A stretch of DNA of 18,452 nt, taken from positions 1 through 18,452 of the forward strand of contig JAFAGU010000295.1 of NCBI GenBank assembly GCA_019237595.1, read 5' to 3'. The translations under genes and the position numbers were made by a program. The notes under the pieces are model-generated. The model was not told where the DNA came from. It was given only the letters and a program-made list of their open reading frames with translations, and did not search any database. Shown piece after piece: positions 6,959-14,005 of the stretch. The DNA is from Betaproteobacteria bacterium. Its GTDB lineage: Bacteria > Pseudomonadota > Gammaproteobacteria > Burkholderiales > SG8-39. Position 1 is the first letter of the stretch. Each line of letters opens with the position of its first letter.

Positions 6959-7663
6959 TCACGGGATCTGCGCCGACTTCATCCGGGCGAGGATCGTCTC
7001 GACGCGGCCCGCGATATATGGGGTGAGTCGTACCTTCTCGTAGCGCCGCGGGCTCGGCAGAATGACTGCGAGGAACGCCGCCTGCTCGGGGCCGAGGGAA
7101 GCGGCGCTCACGCCGAAGTGGTAGCGCGCCGCGGCTTGAGCGCCGAAGACGCCCTCGCCCCATTCCGCGACATTGAGGTAGAGCTCGAGGATCCTGCGCT
7201 TGGACATCACGTGCTCGAGCATCCACGTGATCACGGCCTCCTCGCCCTTGCGGACCCATGAGCGCTCCGGCGAGAGGAAGAGATTCTTCGCAAGCTGCTG
7301 GCTGATCGTCGAGGCCCCCGCGACCACCCGCCCCTGCTTCTCGTTTTTTGCCATGGCCTTCTGGATCGCCTCCCAGTCGAAGCCCTCGTGGTCGAGGAAG
7401 CGCGCGTCCTCGGCGGCAACCACGGCGCGCTTGAGATGCACCGAGATGCGCTCGTACGGGACCCATTCGTAGCGCAGCACGGCGCCGGGATTGCGCTCGC
7501 GCAGGACGGAGAGCCGCCGCTCCATGAACGCGGTGCTGGAGGGATTAAAGGCGTTCAGGTAAAGGACGTGCGCGAGATACCATGCCTGGACCGCGAAGAC
7601 GATCATCACGAGGGCACCCACGCCGTAGCAGAACGCCTTCCATAGGACGACGAGGAGGCGCAC
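6959..7663 (-). CDS. mtgA: Monofunctional biosynthetic peptidoglycan transglycosylase
   Basis: GT51 glycosyltransferase that polymerises lipid II into glycan strands at the periplasmic face of the inner membrane. The 234 residues fit the family. One N-terminal membrane anchor (about 12-36) is followed by the catalytic motifs: AAEDARFLDHEGFDW (83-97, catalytic glutamate E85), GASTISQQLAKNLFL (116-130), RKGEEA (138-143) and KRRILELYLNVAEWG (155-169). The frame stays open to 7834 inside aroE, but that would give a non-family N-terminal extension. I chose the GTG at 7661-7663 because AGGAAAGG (7672-7665) sits just before it and the protein then begins directly before the membrane segment. The aroE stop lies within this Shine-Dalgarno site. 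Confidence 0.95.
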   Translation of the reverse strand: MRLLVVLWKAFCYGVGALVMIVFAVQAWYLAHVLYLNAFNPSSTAFMERRLSVLRERNPGAVLRYEWVPYERISVHLKRAVVAAEDARFLDHEGFDWEAIQKAMAKNEKQGRVVAGASTISQQLAKNLFLSPERSWVRKGEEAVITWMLEHVMSKRRILELYLNVAEWGEGVFGAQAAARYHFGVSAASLGPEQAAFLAVILPSPRRYEKVRLTPYIAGRVETILARMKSAQIP

Positions 7664-7664
7664 G

Positions 7665-7672
7665 CCTTTCCT
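7665..7672 (-). promoter_or_regulatory. mtgA ribosome binding site merged with the aroE stop codon
   Basis: On the minus strand AGGAAAGG precedes the mtgA GTG by one base, with the AGGA core five bases from the start. Its first two bases are also the last two of the aroE TAG stop. This decides the mtgA start and suggests that ribosomes finishing aroE feed mtgA initiation. Confidence 0.6.
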
Positions 7673-8468
7673 AGGCGCTCGCGCGGAGCGCTTCAAGGAC
7701 AGGTGCGGTGCGAGGACGTACCGCGCGCCAAAGGTAGAAGGATTCGGCTGCCTGCTCCACGAGCATTCCCAGCCCGTCGCTTGCGCGCACGCCGCTGGTG
7801 CGGGCGGCGACGAGGAACGGCGTTGCGCGGCCATAGACCATGTCGTATGCGAGCCCTGCCCGCTCGAGCACCCCGGATGGAAGCGCCGGGGCCTCTCCCC
7901 GCAGGCCCGCCGAAGTGGCGTTCACGATGAGATCGAACCGCCGGCCGGCAAGCTCGCCAAATGCCCTGCCTTCGCAGTCGAACCGCTTTGCGAGCTCGCT
8001 CGCCTTAGAGGCCGTGCGGTTGGCGATGGTCAGCGTGGCGGGTCCCGCCTCGAGGAGCGCTTCTGCGACGCCCTGGGCAGCGCCGCCGGCGCCGACGAGG
8101 AGGATCACGCGTCCGCGAAGCGGGAAAGCGAGGTTCTGGTCGAGATCGCGGACGAGGCCGACGCCGTCGGTCGTATCACCCACAACCTCTTCGCCGAAGA
8201 CGAGCGTGTTCACCGCCTGCGCTCGCTTTGCCCGGGCGCTGACCCGCGTGGCATAGGCGAACGCTTCGCCCTTGAAAGGCAAGGTGACGTTCAAGCCGCG
8301 GCCGCCCGAAGCGCGGAAGGCTCGGACGGCGGCGACGAACCCGTCCGGCGGAGCTTCGATTCGCCCATAGTCGATGTCCTCGCCGCACTGCCGGGCAAAG
8401 GCCGCATGGATCCACGGCGACTTGGAGTGGGCCACCGGATGGCCGATGACCGCGTACCGGTCGGTCAT
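7671..8468 (-). CDS. aroE: Shikimate dehydrogenase (NADP+)
   Basis: Reduces 3-dehydroshikimate to shikimate in aromatic amino acid synthesis. The 265-residue protein has the shikimate-binding N-domain, with VIGHPVAHSKSPWIH (7-21), NVTLPFKGEAF (60-70, catalytic lysine K66) and the DTTDGVG region (98-104, catalytic aspartate D101). The NADP domain follows, with VGAGGAAQGVAEALL (125-139) and NRTASKASELAKRF (150-163, the basic NADP 2'-phosphate motif), and then NATSAGL and DGLGMLVEQAAESFYLW near the C-terminus. The ATG is 6 nt after the TonB-like gene. It works one step after the dehydroquinase encoded at 14006-14488, which sits in a different transcription unit in this same window. Confidence 0.97.
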   Translation of the reverse strand: MTDRYAVIGHPVAHSKSPWIHAAFARQCGEDIDYGRIEAPPDGFVAAVRAFRASGGRGLNVTLPFKGEAFAYATRVSARAKRAQAVNTLVFGEEVVGDTTDGVGLVRDLDQNLAFPLRGRVILLVGAGGAAQGVAEALLEAGPATLTIANRTASKASELAKRFDCEGRAFGELAGRRFDLIVNATSAGLRGEAPALPSGVLERAGLAYDMVYGRATPFLVAARTSGVRASDGLGMLVEQAAESFYLWRAVRPRTAPVLEALRASA

Positions 8469-8474
8469 GCCGCG

Positions 8475-9377
8475 TCACTCAGTCCAGATCTTGTCGCCCT
8501 GGCCGAAGAACCACGTTCGCGTGATGACGAGGAGATCCGTATCGCGGGCAATGTCGGGGGGAAAGACGGCGAAGGGGCTCGCCATGCGCACGATCTTGAA
8601 GGCCGCGGCATCCAGGATCTTGAGGCCGGAGGAACGGTCGAGCTCGATCGAATCCACGCTGCCGTCGGGCCGGACCGTCACCGTGAGCCGCAGGCTCCCA
8701 TACGCTTTTCCCCGCGCCTCCGCCGGATAGTTGAGCGTGCCGATGCGCTCGACCTTCGTGCGCCAGTCCTCTTCGTATTGGGCAAAGCGGTATTCCGCGG
8801 CGTTCGCGCCAATGAACTTCTTGCGCGGGCGCTTCTGGTACTCCTGGATCTGCTTGTCGATCTGCGCCTGCAGCCGGATCGCGGCAAGGGCGAGGTCGGC
8901 AAGGTCGCGGCCATTCTGTTCCTGCGTGGGCGTTTCCGAGGGCGCCTGCTTCGGCGGTTCGGAGGCAACGCGGCTGCGCACTTCGCGCGCCTGCGCGAGC
9001 AAGCGGCGCTGCTGCGCTTCGAGCTGCTGGACGCGACGCTGCGCCTCGGCAAGATCCCGGCCCGGATTTCGCGGCTCGACGACCGGGAGCGGCGTCTTCG
9101 CGCGACGGTTATCGTCGACGTTGCCGCCTCGATCGAGATTCGACTGGGCGAGCGTATCGGCCTTGCGTGGCCGCTCCTTGGTCTTCGCGTTGACGAGAAC
9201 CACTTCCAAGGGTGCGCTTTCTGACTTCCAGCGCAGCGCGTCCGGGAGATTGAAGTGCACGGCGAGCAGCACGGCGTGCAGGAAGATCGACGTCCCCACC
9301 GCCATGGCGAGCACCCGGTCGCGCTCCATGCCGGCCAGCCACTCCCCTGCCCCGACCATTCTTAGACTTGGTCTCAC
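8475..9377 (-). CDS. TonB-like energy transducer / TonB C-terminal domain protein
   Basis: A 300-residue envelope protein. A single membrane helix near the N-terminus (about 23-43, AMAVGTSIFLHAVLLAV) is followed by a charged linker, a heptad-like stretch AEAQRRVQQLEAQQRRLLAQ (110-129) and a second Q-rich helix (about 160-182). A TonB C-terminal fold then runs from about 214 to 292 (NYPAEARGKAYGSLRLTVTV, DGSVDSIELDRSSGLKILDAAA). Unlike classical TonB the spacer is helical rather than Pro-Glu/Pro-Lys rich, and no exbB or exbD is nearby. Start is uncertain: GTG at 9377, ATG at 9359 or ATG at 9329, all before the membrane helix. It lies 43 nt after the RNB gene and 6 nt before aroE. Whether it energises outer-membrane receptors is not shown. 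Confidence 0.85.
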   Translation of the reverse strand: MRPSLRMVGAGEWLAGMERDRVLAMAVGTSIFLHAVLLAVHFNLPDALRWKSESAPLEVVLVNAKTKERPRKADTLAQSNLDRGGNVDDNRRAKTPLPVVEPRNPGRDLAEAQRRVQQLEAQQRRLLAQAREVRSRVASEPPKQAPSETPTQEQNGRDLADLALAAIRLQAQIDKQIQEYQKRPRKKFIGANAAEYRFAQYEEDWRTKVERIGTLNYPAEARGKAYGSLRLTVTVRPDGSVDSIELDRSSGLKILDAAAFKIVRMASPFAVFPPDIARDTDLLVITRTWFFGQGDKIWTE

Positions 9378-9420
9378 TTTCCGCCCACAACCCTTTCATC
9401 TTCTGGGCTTTTGGCGGATT

Positions 9421-11295
9421 CTACGCTGGCGGGGCGGTCTCCGGTGCCTCTTGAGGGAGGGGTGCGGTTCCCAGAGTGCCTCGGTACGCGCAGGAAACGG
9501 TCCGCTCGAGAAGATCCAGGGCGCCGATCTGGAGATCCACGCGCGTTCCCGGAGCGAGTTCCGGAAGGGATGGGACGCGCGTGACCAGGGGAATGTTTTC
9601 AAAGCGGACGAGGTTTTCGCGTAGCACGACGGCGGTGGCGTTCTTGGCCGCTTCCTGCTGCAACCAGCGAAGGCACCAATAGTCTTCCATTACCCTTTGA
9701 TGCTCGTCGTAGCGAGCGTAGGTCACTTCGAATGCCCGCATCGCCGCCAGCAGGGATTCGGAAGTCCGTCCGAAGGGCGGCCGCTTGCCCGAAAGCGCCG
9801 AAACGAGCTGCCACTGGTTCAGCAAGTCGACGTAGCGGCGCAAAGGCGAGCTCATCCAGGCATAGGAGGCAACGCCCAGGCCTTCGTGGGGCTCCGGGTG
9901 GACGCTCATCCTCACTTTGCCGGTGGTCTGGACGCGGTAGATCGCCGCGACGTCGCGTTCGGCGAGGAGCTCGCCCCAGGTGCTGTTGGCAAGGATCATG
10001 AGCTCGGCGACGAGCTTGTCGAGCGGCGAGCCCCGCGGGCGCCGTACGATGCGCACGCGCCCGCTCTCCACATAGAAGGAGTAGTCCACCGCCGACCCGG
10101 CGCTCGGCTTGCCGCGGCGCGCCTCGAGCGCCTCCGAAAATCGCCAGAGCACCCGCAGGTCCTCTTCATGCGCAAGCCCGCAAGTCGCTCCTTCCTCGAA
10201 GGCCGCGTTGAGCGGCTCGTAGGCAGCATGGCGCAGGTTGGCGGCAATCCTGACCTGCTCGATGCGCGAATGGCGCCCTTTCACGGCGCCTTCAGCGTCG
10301 ATGTCGACGTAAAGCGAGATCGCGGGCCGCTCCGTTCCTGCATCGAGCGAATACCTCGCCACGACATCGTCGGGAAGCATGGTGTATTTCAACCCCGGCA
10401 TGTACGCCGTGGAGAGCCGCTCGCGGGCGATCGCGTCGAGCGCCGAGCCGGGCGCAATACCCAGGGCGGGCGCGGCGATGTGCACGCCTATCCGCCAGCC
10501 GCCCTCCCGCGGTTGCAGCGAAAAAGCATCGTCGATCTCGGTCGTGCCGGCATCATCCAGGCTGAATGCCTCGGCCTCGCCGCGAGGCAGCTCCACCGCC
10601 GGCTCCGGTATATCGTGCGGCGGAAAGGCCGTGCCGCCCGGAAAGAACTCGTGCAGGAAGCGCTGCAGGTGGTACTCGTGCGCGTCGGGTACGAGACCGC
10701 AGCGCTCGAGCAGGCGAACAGGCGCCAGGCCAGTGCTCGCGCAGGCGCGCTCGAGCGCTTTCGTCTCGGGTTTCGAGCGATCCGGCGCATACAGAAGCTC
10801 GCCGGCAAGCTCCGCCACCTCGCGCGGGCACTCGAAGCGCTCGAGCGCGCGCGCCCAATCCTCGATCTGCGCCTGAACGCGTTTTTTCTTTTCCACAGCC
10901 GCGAGCGCGAGCTTCAGGGTGTCTGCCGGAGCCGCCTGGAACCGCCCTCGGCCCCGACGGTAGAAGTAGACCGGAGCCGAATGCAGCTTCATGAGCACAC
11001 CAGCAGCCTCGACGGGCGAGGGATCGCGGCCTACGTACTCGCGCGCGAGGTCGCCGAAGCCGAATTCAGCCGTGCCGCTGCACTGCCAAAGAAAATCGGC
11101 GTCGAGGCTTTCGGCAAAGCGCTCCGCTTCCTCGAGCAGCTGGCCGGCCGATGGATGCTCGAACTCGAGCAGCACGCTCGCGCTCTTGACCTTGCTGCGC
11201 TTGCCATGGGGCGCCTCGACCTGGAGGCTCGCCGGCGCGCGGCTGAGGATCGAAGCCGCCTTGAGCGTTCCCTCCTCCTCGTAAAGGATGTGCAT
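9421..11295 (-). CDS. RNB domain 3'-5' exoribonuclease (RNase II family)
   Basis: A 624-residue hydrolytic exoribonuclease of the RNase II/R superfamily. The N-terminal 45 residues look like the small beta domain of the cyanobacterial/plastid type. The catalytic RNB domain spans about 230-530, with the acidic cluster SLDDAGTTEIDDA (245-257), YMPGLKYTMLPDD, the LVAELMILANSTWGELLAE helix, and YAWMSSPLRRYVDLLNQ near the end of the domain. In E. coli RNase II the aligned cluster has aspartates at 201, 207, 209 and 210; here they are D247, E253, D255 and D256, so one is Glu. Only a short C-terminal beta tail follows, smaller than the RNase R S1 plus basic region. The ATG is 3 nt after the esterase stop. 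It is not close enough to call rnr or rnb by symbol. Confidence 0.93.
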   Translation of the reverse strand: MHILYEEEGTLKAASILSRAPASLQVEAPHGKRSKVKSASVLLEFEHPSAGQLLEEAERFAESLDADFLWQCSGTAEFGFGDLAREYVGRDPSPVEAAGVLMKLHSAPVYFYRRGRGRFQAAPADTLKLALAAVEKKKRVQAQIEDWARALERFECPREVAELAGELLYAPDRSKPETKALERACASTGLAPVRLLERCGLVPDAHEYHLQRFLHEFFPGGTAFPPHDIPEPAVELPRGEAEAFSLDDAGTTEIDDAFSLQPREGGWRIGVHIAAPALGIAPGSALDAIARERLSTAYMPGLKYTMLPDDVVARYSLDAGTERPAISLYVDIDAEGAVKGRHSRIEQVRIAANLRHAAYEPLNAAFEEGATCGLAHEEDLRVLWRFSEALEARRGKPSAGSAVDYSFYVESGRVRIVRRPRGSPLDKLVAELMILANSTWGELLAERDVAAIYRVQTTGKVRMSVHPEPHEGLGVASYAWMSSPLRRYVDLLNQWQLVSALSGKRPPFGRTSESLLAAMRAFEVTYARYDEHQRVMEDYWCLRWLQQEAAKNATAVVLRENLVRFENIPLVTRVPSLPELAPGTRVDLQIGALDLLERTVSCAYRGTLGTAPLPQEAPETAPPA

Positions 11296-11298
11296 CGC

Positions 11299-11868
11299 TC
11301 AAGCCTGCAGGCCGGCAAAGCGCACGATGCGAGAGAGGTGCTCGGCGAAGCTCTGGAGGCTGTGGTCCCCGCCCGGAATGACGACTTGCTCGGCGCCAGC
11401 ATAGCGGTCGAGCGCGCGCCGGTAGTCGAGCACCTCGTCACCGGTTTCGACTAGGAGAAGGTAGCGGCGCGGGTCGATGGTTCCCATGTAGAGCTGCCGC
11501 CATCCTTCGAGGTGGTCGGGCGCGAGCACGTAAGGCTCGCCCGTGTGCAGGTTCCTCTGCGGCCCGAGGTATGCCTTCAGCCCGACGTGCGGATCGATCG
11601 CCGGATTGATGAGCACCGCCCGTGAACCGTGGCGCTCGGCTAGGTAGGTCGCGTAGAAGCCGCCGAGCGAGGACCCGACCCAGCAGATCCTCGAAGGGGG
11701 CGTACCCTTGATCGAGGCCTCGGCGAGTTCGATTGCTCGCGCCGCCTCAGGTGGCAGCGCCGGGCAGTGGTAGAGACGCCCAATCCCGAGGGAGTTCATA
11801 TAGTCCCCAAGCACCTTCGCCTTGTGGGAAAGGGGCGAGGAATTGAACCCGTGCAGGTAGACCAGCAT
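11299..11868 (-). CDS. YqiA/YcfP family alpha/beta-fold esterase
   Basis: A 189-residue small alpha/beta hydrolase resembling E. coli YqiA (193 residues), a family with reported esterase activity on short or thio-ester substrates. It begins MLVYLHGFNSSPLSHKA, the family N-terminal oxyanion loop. The nucleophile elbow is GSSLGGFYATYLAE (S67), and the likely acid and base are D144 in ETGDEVLDY and H169 in GGDHSLQSF. The frame is open upstream into mpl to 12069; I reject that extension because the hydrolase strand 1 begins right at the ATG at 11866-11868. It lies 7 nt after the mpl stop and 3 nt before the RNB gene. No signal peptide, so cytosolic. Confidence 0.92.
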   Translation of the reverse strand: MLVYLHGFNSSPLSHKAKVLGDYMNSLGIGRLYHCPALPPEAARAIELAEASIKGTPPSRICWVGSSLGGFYATYLAERHGSRAVLINPAIDPHVGLKAYLGPQRNLHTGEPYVLAPDHLEGWRQLYMGTIDPRRYLLLVETGDEVLDYRRALDRYAGAEQVVIPGGDHSLQSFAEHLSRIVRFAGLQA

Positions 11869-11875
11869 GGTCGCG

Positions 11876-13228
11876 TTAGCCGCCGGCTGCGAGACTTTGC
11901 AGCAGCTTGCCGTGAAGGCCGCCGAACCCGCCATTCGACATGACCAGCACATGGTCGCCGCGACGCGCTTCCTGCCGAATCGCGCGGACAAGCGCCTCAA
12001 GGTCAGTCTCGAAGCTCGCGCGTTCTCCAAGGGCGGAGAGTGCTGCCTGCGCATCCCATCCGAGCCCATTCGTGTACACGAACACTCGGTCAGCGGCGGT
12101 CAGGCTCGCTGCGAGCGCATCCTTCAGGGCGCCCCGTTTCATCGTATTTGAGCGCGGCTCCAGCACGGCGACGATTCTCTGCGACCCGATGGCACGTCTG
12201 AGGCCCTCGAGCGTCGTGCGGATTGCGGTCGGATGGTGAGCGAAATCATCGTATACAGCGACGCCGGCGATCTCGCCCCGCAGCTCCATCCTTCTTCGAA
12301 CGCCTTTGAACCGGCTTAGCGCCTCGGCCGCAACCGGCGCCTCGACCCCCACATGGCTTGCGGCCGCGATGGCAGCGAGCGCATTCGACCGGTTGTGCGC
12401 GCCCAGAAGCTGCCAGCGCACCTCCGCAACGGGCTTCCCCGCCCGGACGACCTCGAAAGCCCGATCCTCGCCAACGGCCGACCAGTCGTCCGAAACTCCA
12501 AAACGTTCGACGGGCGTCCAGAACCCGTTGGCAAGTACTCGCTTCAGTGCCTCATCGGAACCGTTAACGATCAATTTGCCGCGCCTCGGTACCGTTCGCA
12601 CGAAGTGGTGGAATTGACGCTCGATAGCTGCAAGATCTGGGAAGATGTCTGCATGATCGAACTCTAAATTATTGAGAATCGCGGTAGAAGTTCGGTAGTG
12701 CAGGAACTTCGAGCGCTTGTCGAAAAATGCGGTGTCGTACTCGTCGGCCTCGACCACGAAATACCGAGAATCGGTCAATCGGGCCGACACGCCAAAGTCC
12801 ACCGGTACGCCGCCAATTAGGAAGGAAGGCGACTGCCCTCCCTGCTCCAGGATCCACGCGAGCATCGACGTGACGCTGGTCTTGCCGTGCGTTCCGGCCA
12901 CGCTTAGCACGTGGCGACCCTGGAGAAGCGAGTCCGCGAGCCATTGCGGCCCGGAGGTGTACCGGTCGCCGGCATCCAGGATCGCCTCCATGAGAGGGTT
13001 TCCGCGACTTACGACGTTGCCCACCACCCAGAGATCCGGCTTCAGGGCGAGCTGGTCCTCTCCGTAGCCCTGGATGAGCTCGATGCCAAGCGCCTCGAGC
13101 TGCTCGCTCATGGGCGGATAGACGTTCGCATCGCAGCCGGTGACGCGGAACCCGGCCGACTTGGCGAGCGCTGCGAGCCCGCCCATGAAGGTGCCGCAGA
13201 TGCCGAGGATGTGAAGATGGCCCCGCAT
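11876..13228 (-). CDS. mpl: UDP-N-acetylmuramate:L-alanyl-gamma-D-glutamyl-meso-diaminopimelate ligase
   Basis: Murein-recycling ligase that attaches the recovered L-Ala-D-Glu-mDAP tripeptide to UDP-MurNAc. The 450 residues match Mpl length. It starts with HLHILGICGTFMGGLAALA, the Mpl version of the Mur N-terminal nucleotide fold. The ATP P-loop is AGTHGKTSVTSM (111-122), EADEYDTAFFDKRSKF (160-175) is diagnostic for Mpl over MurC, and NNLEFDHADIFPDL, RMELRG, YDDFAHHPTAI, RSNTMKRG and MSNGGFGGLHGKLL follow. This distinguishes it from the biosynthetic MurC. The ATG at 13226-13228 has no Shine-Dalgarno in the 50-nt divergent gap. It is the first gene of the seven-gene minus-strand run and shows that the organism recycles its diderm cell wall. 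Confidence 0.97.
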   Translation of the reverse strand: MRGHLHILGICGTFMGGLAALAKSAGFRVTGCDANVYPPMSEQLEALGIELIQGYGEDQLALKPDLWVVGNVVSRGNPLMEAILDAGDRYTSGPQWLADSLLQGRHVLSVAGTHGKTSVTSMLAWILEQGGQSPSFLIGGVPVDFGVSARLTDSRYFVVEADEYDTAFFDKRSKFLHYRTSTAILNNLEFDHADIFPDLAAIERQFHHFVRTVPRRGKLIVNGSDEALKRVLANGFWTPVERFGVSDDWSAVGEDRAFEVVRAGKPVAEVRWQLLGAHNRSNALAAIAAASHVGVEAPVAAEALSRFKGVRRRMELRGEIAGVAVYDDFAHHPTAIRTTLEGLRRAIGSQRIVAVLEPRSNTMKRGALKDALAASLTAADRVFVYTNGLGWDAQAALSALGERASFETDLEALVRAIRQEARRGDHVLVMSNGGFGGLHGKLLQSLAAGG

Positions 13229-13278
13229 GAGCGACGGAATTCTATGCGAGCGCTACGCTATGATCTTCGCCGCGCCCC
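13229..13278. promoter_or_regulatory. Divergent promoter region between mpl and the 203-residue protein
   Basis: Only 50 bases separate the two start codons. Each direction has a -10-like hexamer: TATGAT at 13259-13264 on the plus strand, 14 nt before the ATG at 13279, and TAGAAT on the minus strand (13244-13239), 10 nt before the mpl ATG. Neither has a good -35 partner, and neither gene has a visible Shine-Dalgarno. If these boxes are used, both messages would be leaderless or carry leaders of under ten bases. Confidence 0.4.
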
Positions 13279-13890
13279 ATGAAACGCACGAGCACTCGCC
13301 AGGGGGCGATGCGCCTGCGCATCGCGGCCGCCGCGGCGCGCATCATGGCGCAAGACGGCGTGGACGATTTCGGCACTGCCAAGCGTCGCGCCGCCCGCGA
13401 GCTCGGCGCACCGGAAACCCAGGCGCTTCCGAGCAATGAAGAGGTCGAGGCAGAGCTGGCTGCCTATCGGGCGCTTTACCAGGCCGAAGAGCATCCGCAG
13501 CGGCTGCAGGAGCTGCGGAAAGCCGCGGTCGCCGTCATGCGCCTCTTGGAAGTCTTCCATCCGTATCTGACTGGACCCGTCCTGGCCGGCACGGCCGGTC
13601 CCTTCGCCAGCATCGACCTGCAGCTCTTCCCGGCCAGCGTGAAAGACCTGGAAATCTTTCTCCTTGCCCAAGGCATTCCCTTTACGACGAGAGAAGTGCA
13701 CCGGTTCGTTGGTGCCGCGCACCGCAATGTGAGTGTGTTCTCACTTACGTTTAAGGGGCTGCCGGTTGAGGTGGAAGCCCACGACCCCAGGGATGAACGG
13801 AGTCAAATCAAGACCTCCTTCGGAGGCCGGCCCGCGCCGAAAGCCAACCCGGAACAGGTAGCCATGTTGCTGCTATCTCCGTCGAATTAG
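13279..13890 (+). CDS. Conserved-looking protein of unknown function, possible nucleotidyltransferase fold
   Basis: I do not recognise this 203-residue protein by name. The N-terminal third is helical and basic (AAARIMAQDGVDDFGTAKRR, residues 18-37), then an acidic helix (53-80). The middle resembles a minimal nucleotidyltransferase core: TGPVLAGTAG (98-107), SIDLQLF (111-117) and a later strand LPVEVEAHD (161-169) that could supply a third acid. In the usual hG[GS]...Dh[DE]h signature the first Asp would be Ser111 here, so catalysis may be lost or changed. There is no membrane helix or signal peptide. The ATG at 13279 has no Shine-Dalgarno; a second ATG at 13309 has AGGGGG too close to be ideal. 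It is divergent from mpl and 115 nt ahead of aroQ. Coding is well supported by composition and clean boundaries; function is inference. Confidence 0.8.
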   Translation: MKRTSTRQGAMRLRIAAAAARIMAQDGVDDFGTAKRRAARELGAPETQALPSNEEVEAELAAYRALYQAEEHPQRLQELRKAAVAVMRLLEVFHPYLTGPVLAGTAGPFASIDLQLFPASVKDLEIFLLAQGIPFTTREVHRFVGAAHRNVSVFSLTFKGLPVEVEAHDPRDERSQIKTSFGGRPAPKANPEQVAMLLLSPSN

Positions 13891-13917
13891 TACTTAAAAA
13901 TCGGTAACGAGCCGGTT

Positions 13918-13942
13918 CCGGCCGGGCCGGTCCGGCGGCCGG
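13918..13942 (+). terminator. GC-only hairpin after the 203-residue protein
   Basis: CCGGCCG at 13918-13924 pairs perfectly with CGGCCGG at 13936-13942 around an 11-base loop, 27 nt past the stop at 13890. The surrounding 30 bases are dense in CCGG, so alternative folds exist. No T tract follows, so it does not meet intrinsic terminator rules; it may aid Rho-dependent ending or be incidental to base composition. Confidence 0.3.
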
Positions 13943-13957
13943 TGACGCGAGACTCGA

Positions 13958-13985
13958 CTGACCCAAGGACGCTGCGGTGTAGACT
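13958..13985 (+). promoter_or_regulatory. Candidate promoter for aroQ-accB-accC
   Basis: CTGACC at 13958-13963 and TAGACT at 13980-13985 match the sigma-70 hexamers at four of six positions each with a 16-base spacer, ending 20 nt before the aroQ ATG. It sits in the largest gap of the window (13891-14005), just where a promoter for the fatty-acid initiation genes is expected. Prediction only. Confidence 0.35.
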
Positions 13986-14005
13986 CGCGGCCTTCTGCGC
14001 CGAAA

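Noticed and set aside
7664..7834. N-terminal extension of mtgA into aroE.
   Set aside because: It would overlap aroE by over 160 bases and put about 57 unrelated residues before the membrane anchor; the GTG at 7663 has a strong Shine-Dalgarno.
9697..11454. A 585-codon open frame on the plus strand.
   Set aside because: It lies antisense to the RNB nuclease and the esterase, which have complete family motifs. Its translation is Arg/Leu/Ala/Glu-rich with no recognisable domain, as expected for the mirror frame of GC-rich coding DNA.
11869..12069. N-terminal extension of the esterase into mpl (67 extra residues).
   Set aside because: The extension is Ser/Arg/Cys-rich shadow sequence of mpl, and the hydrolase fold begins exactly at the internal ATG.
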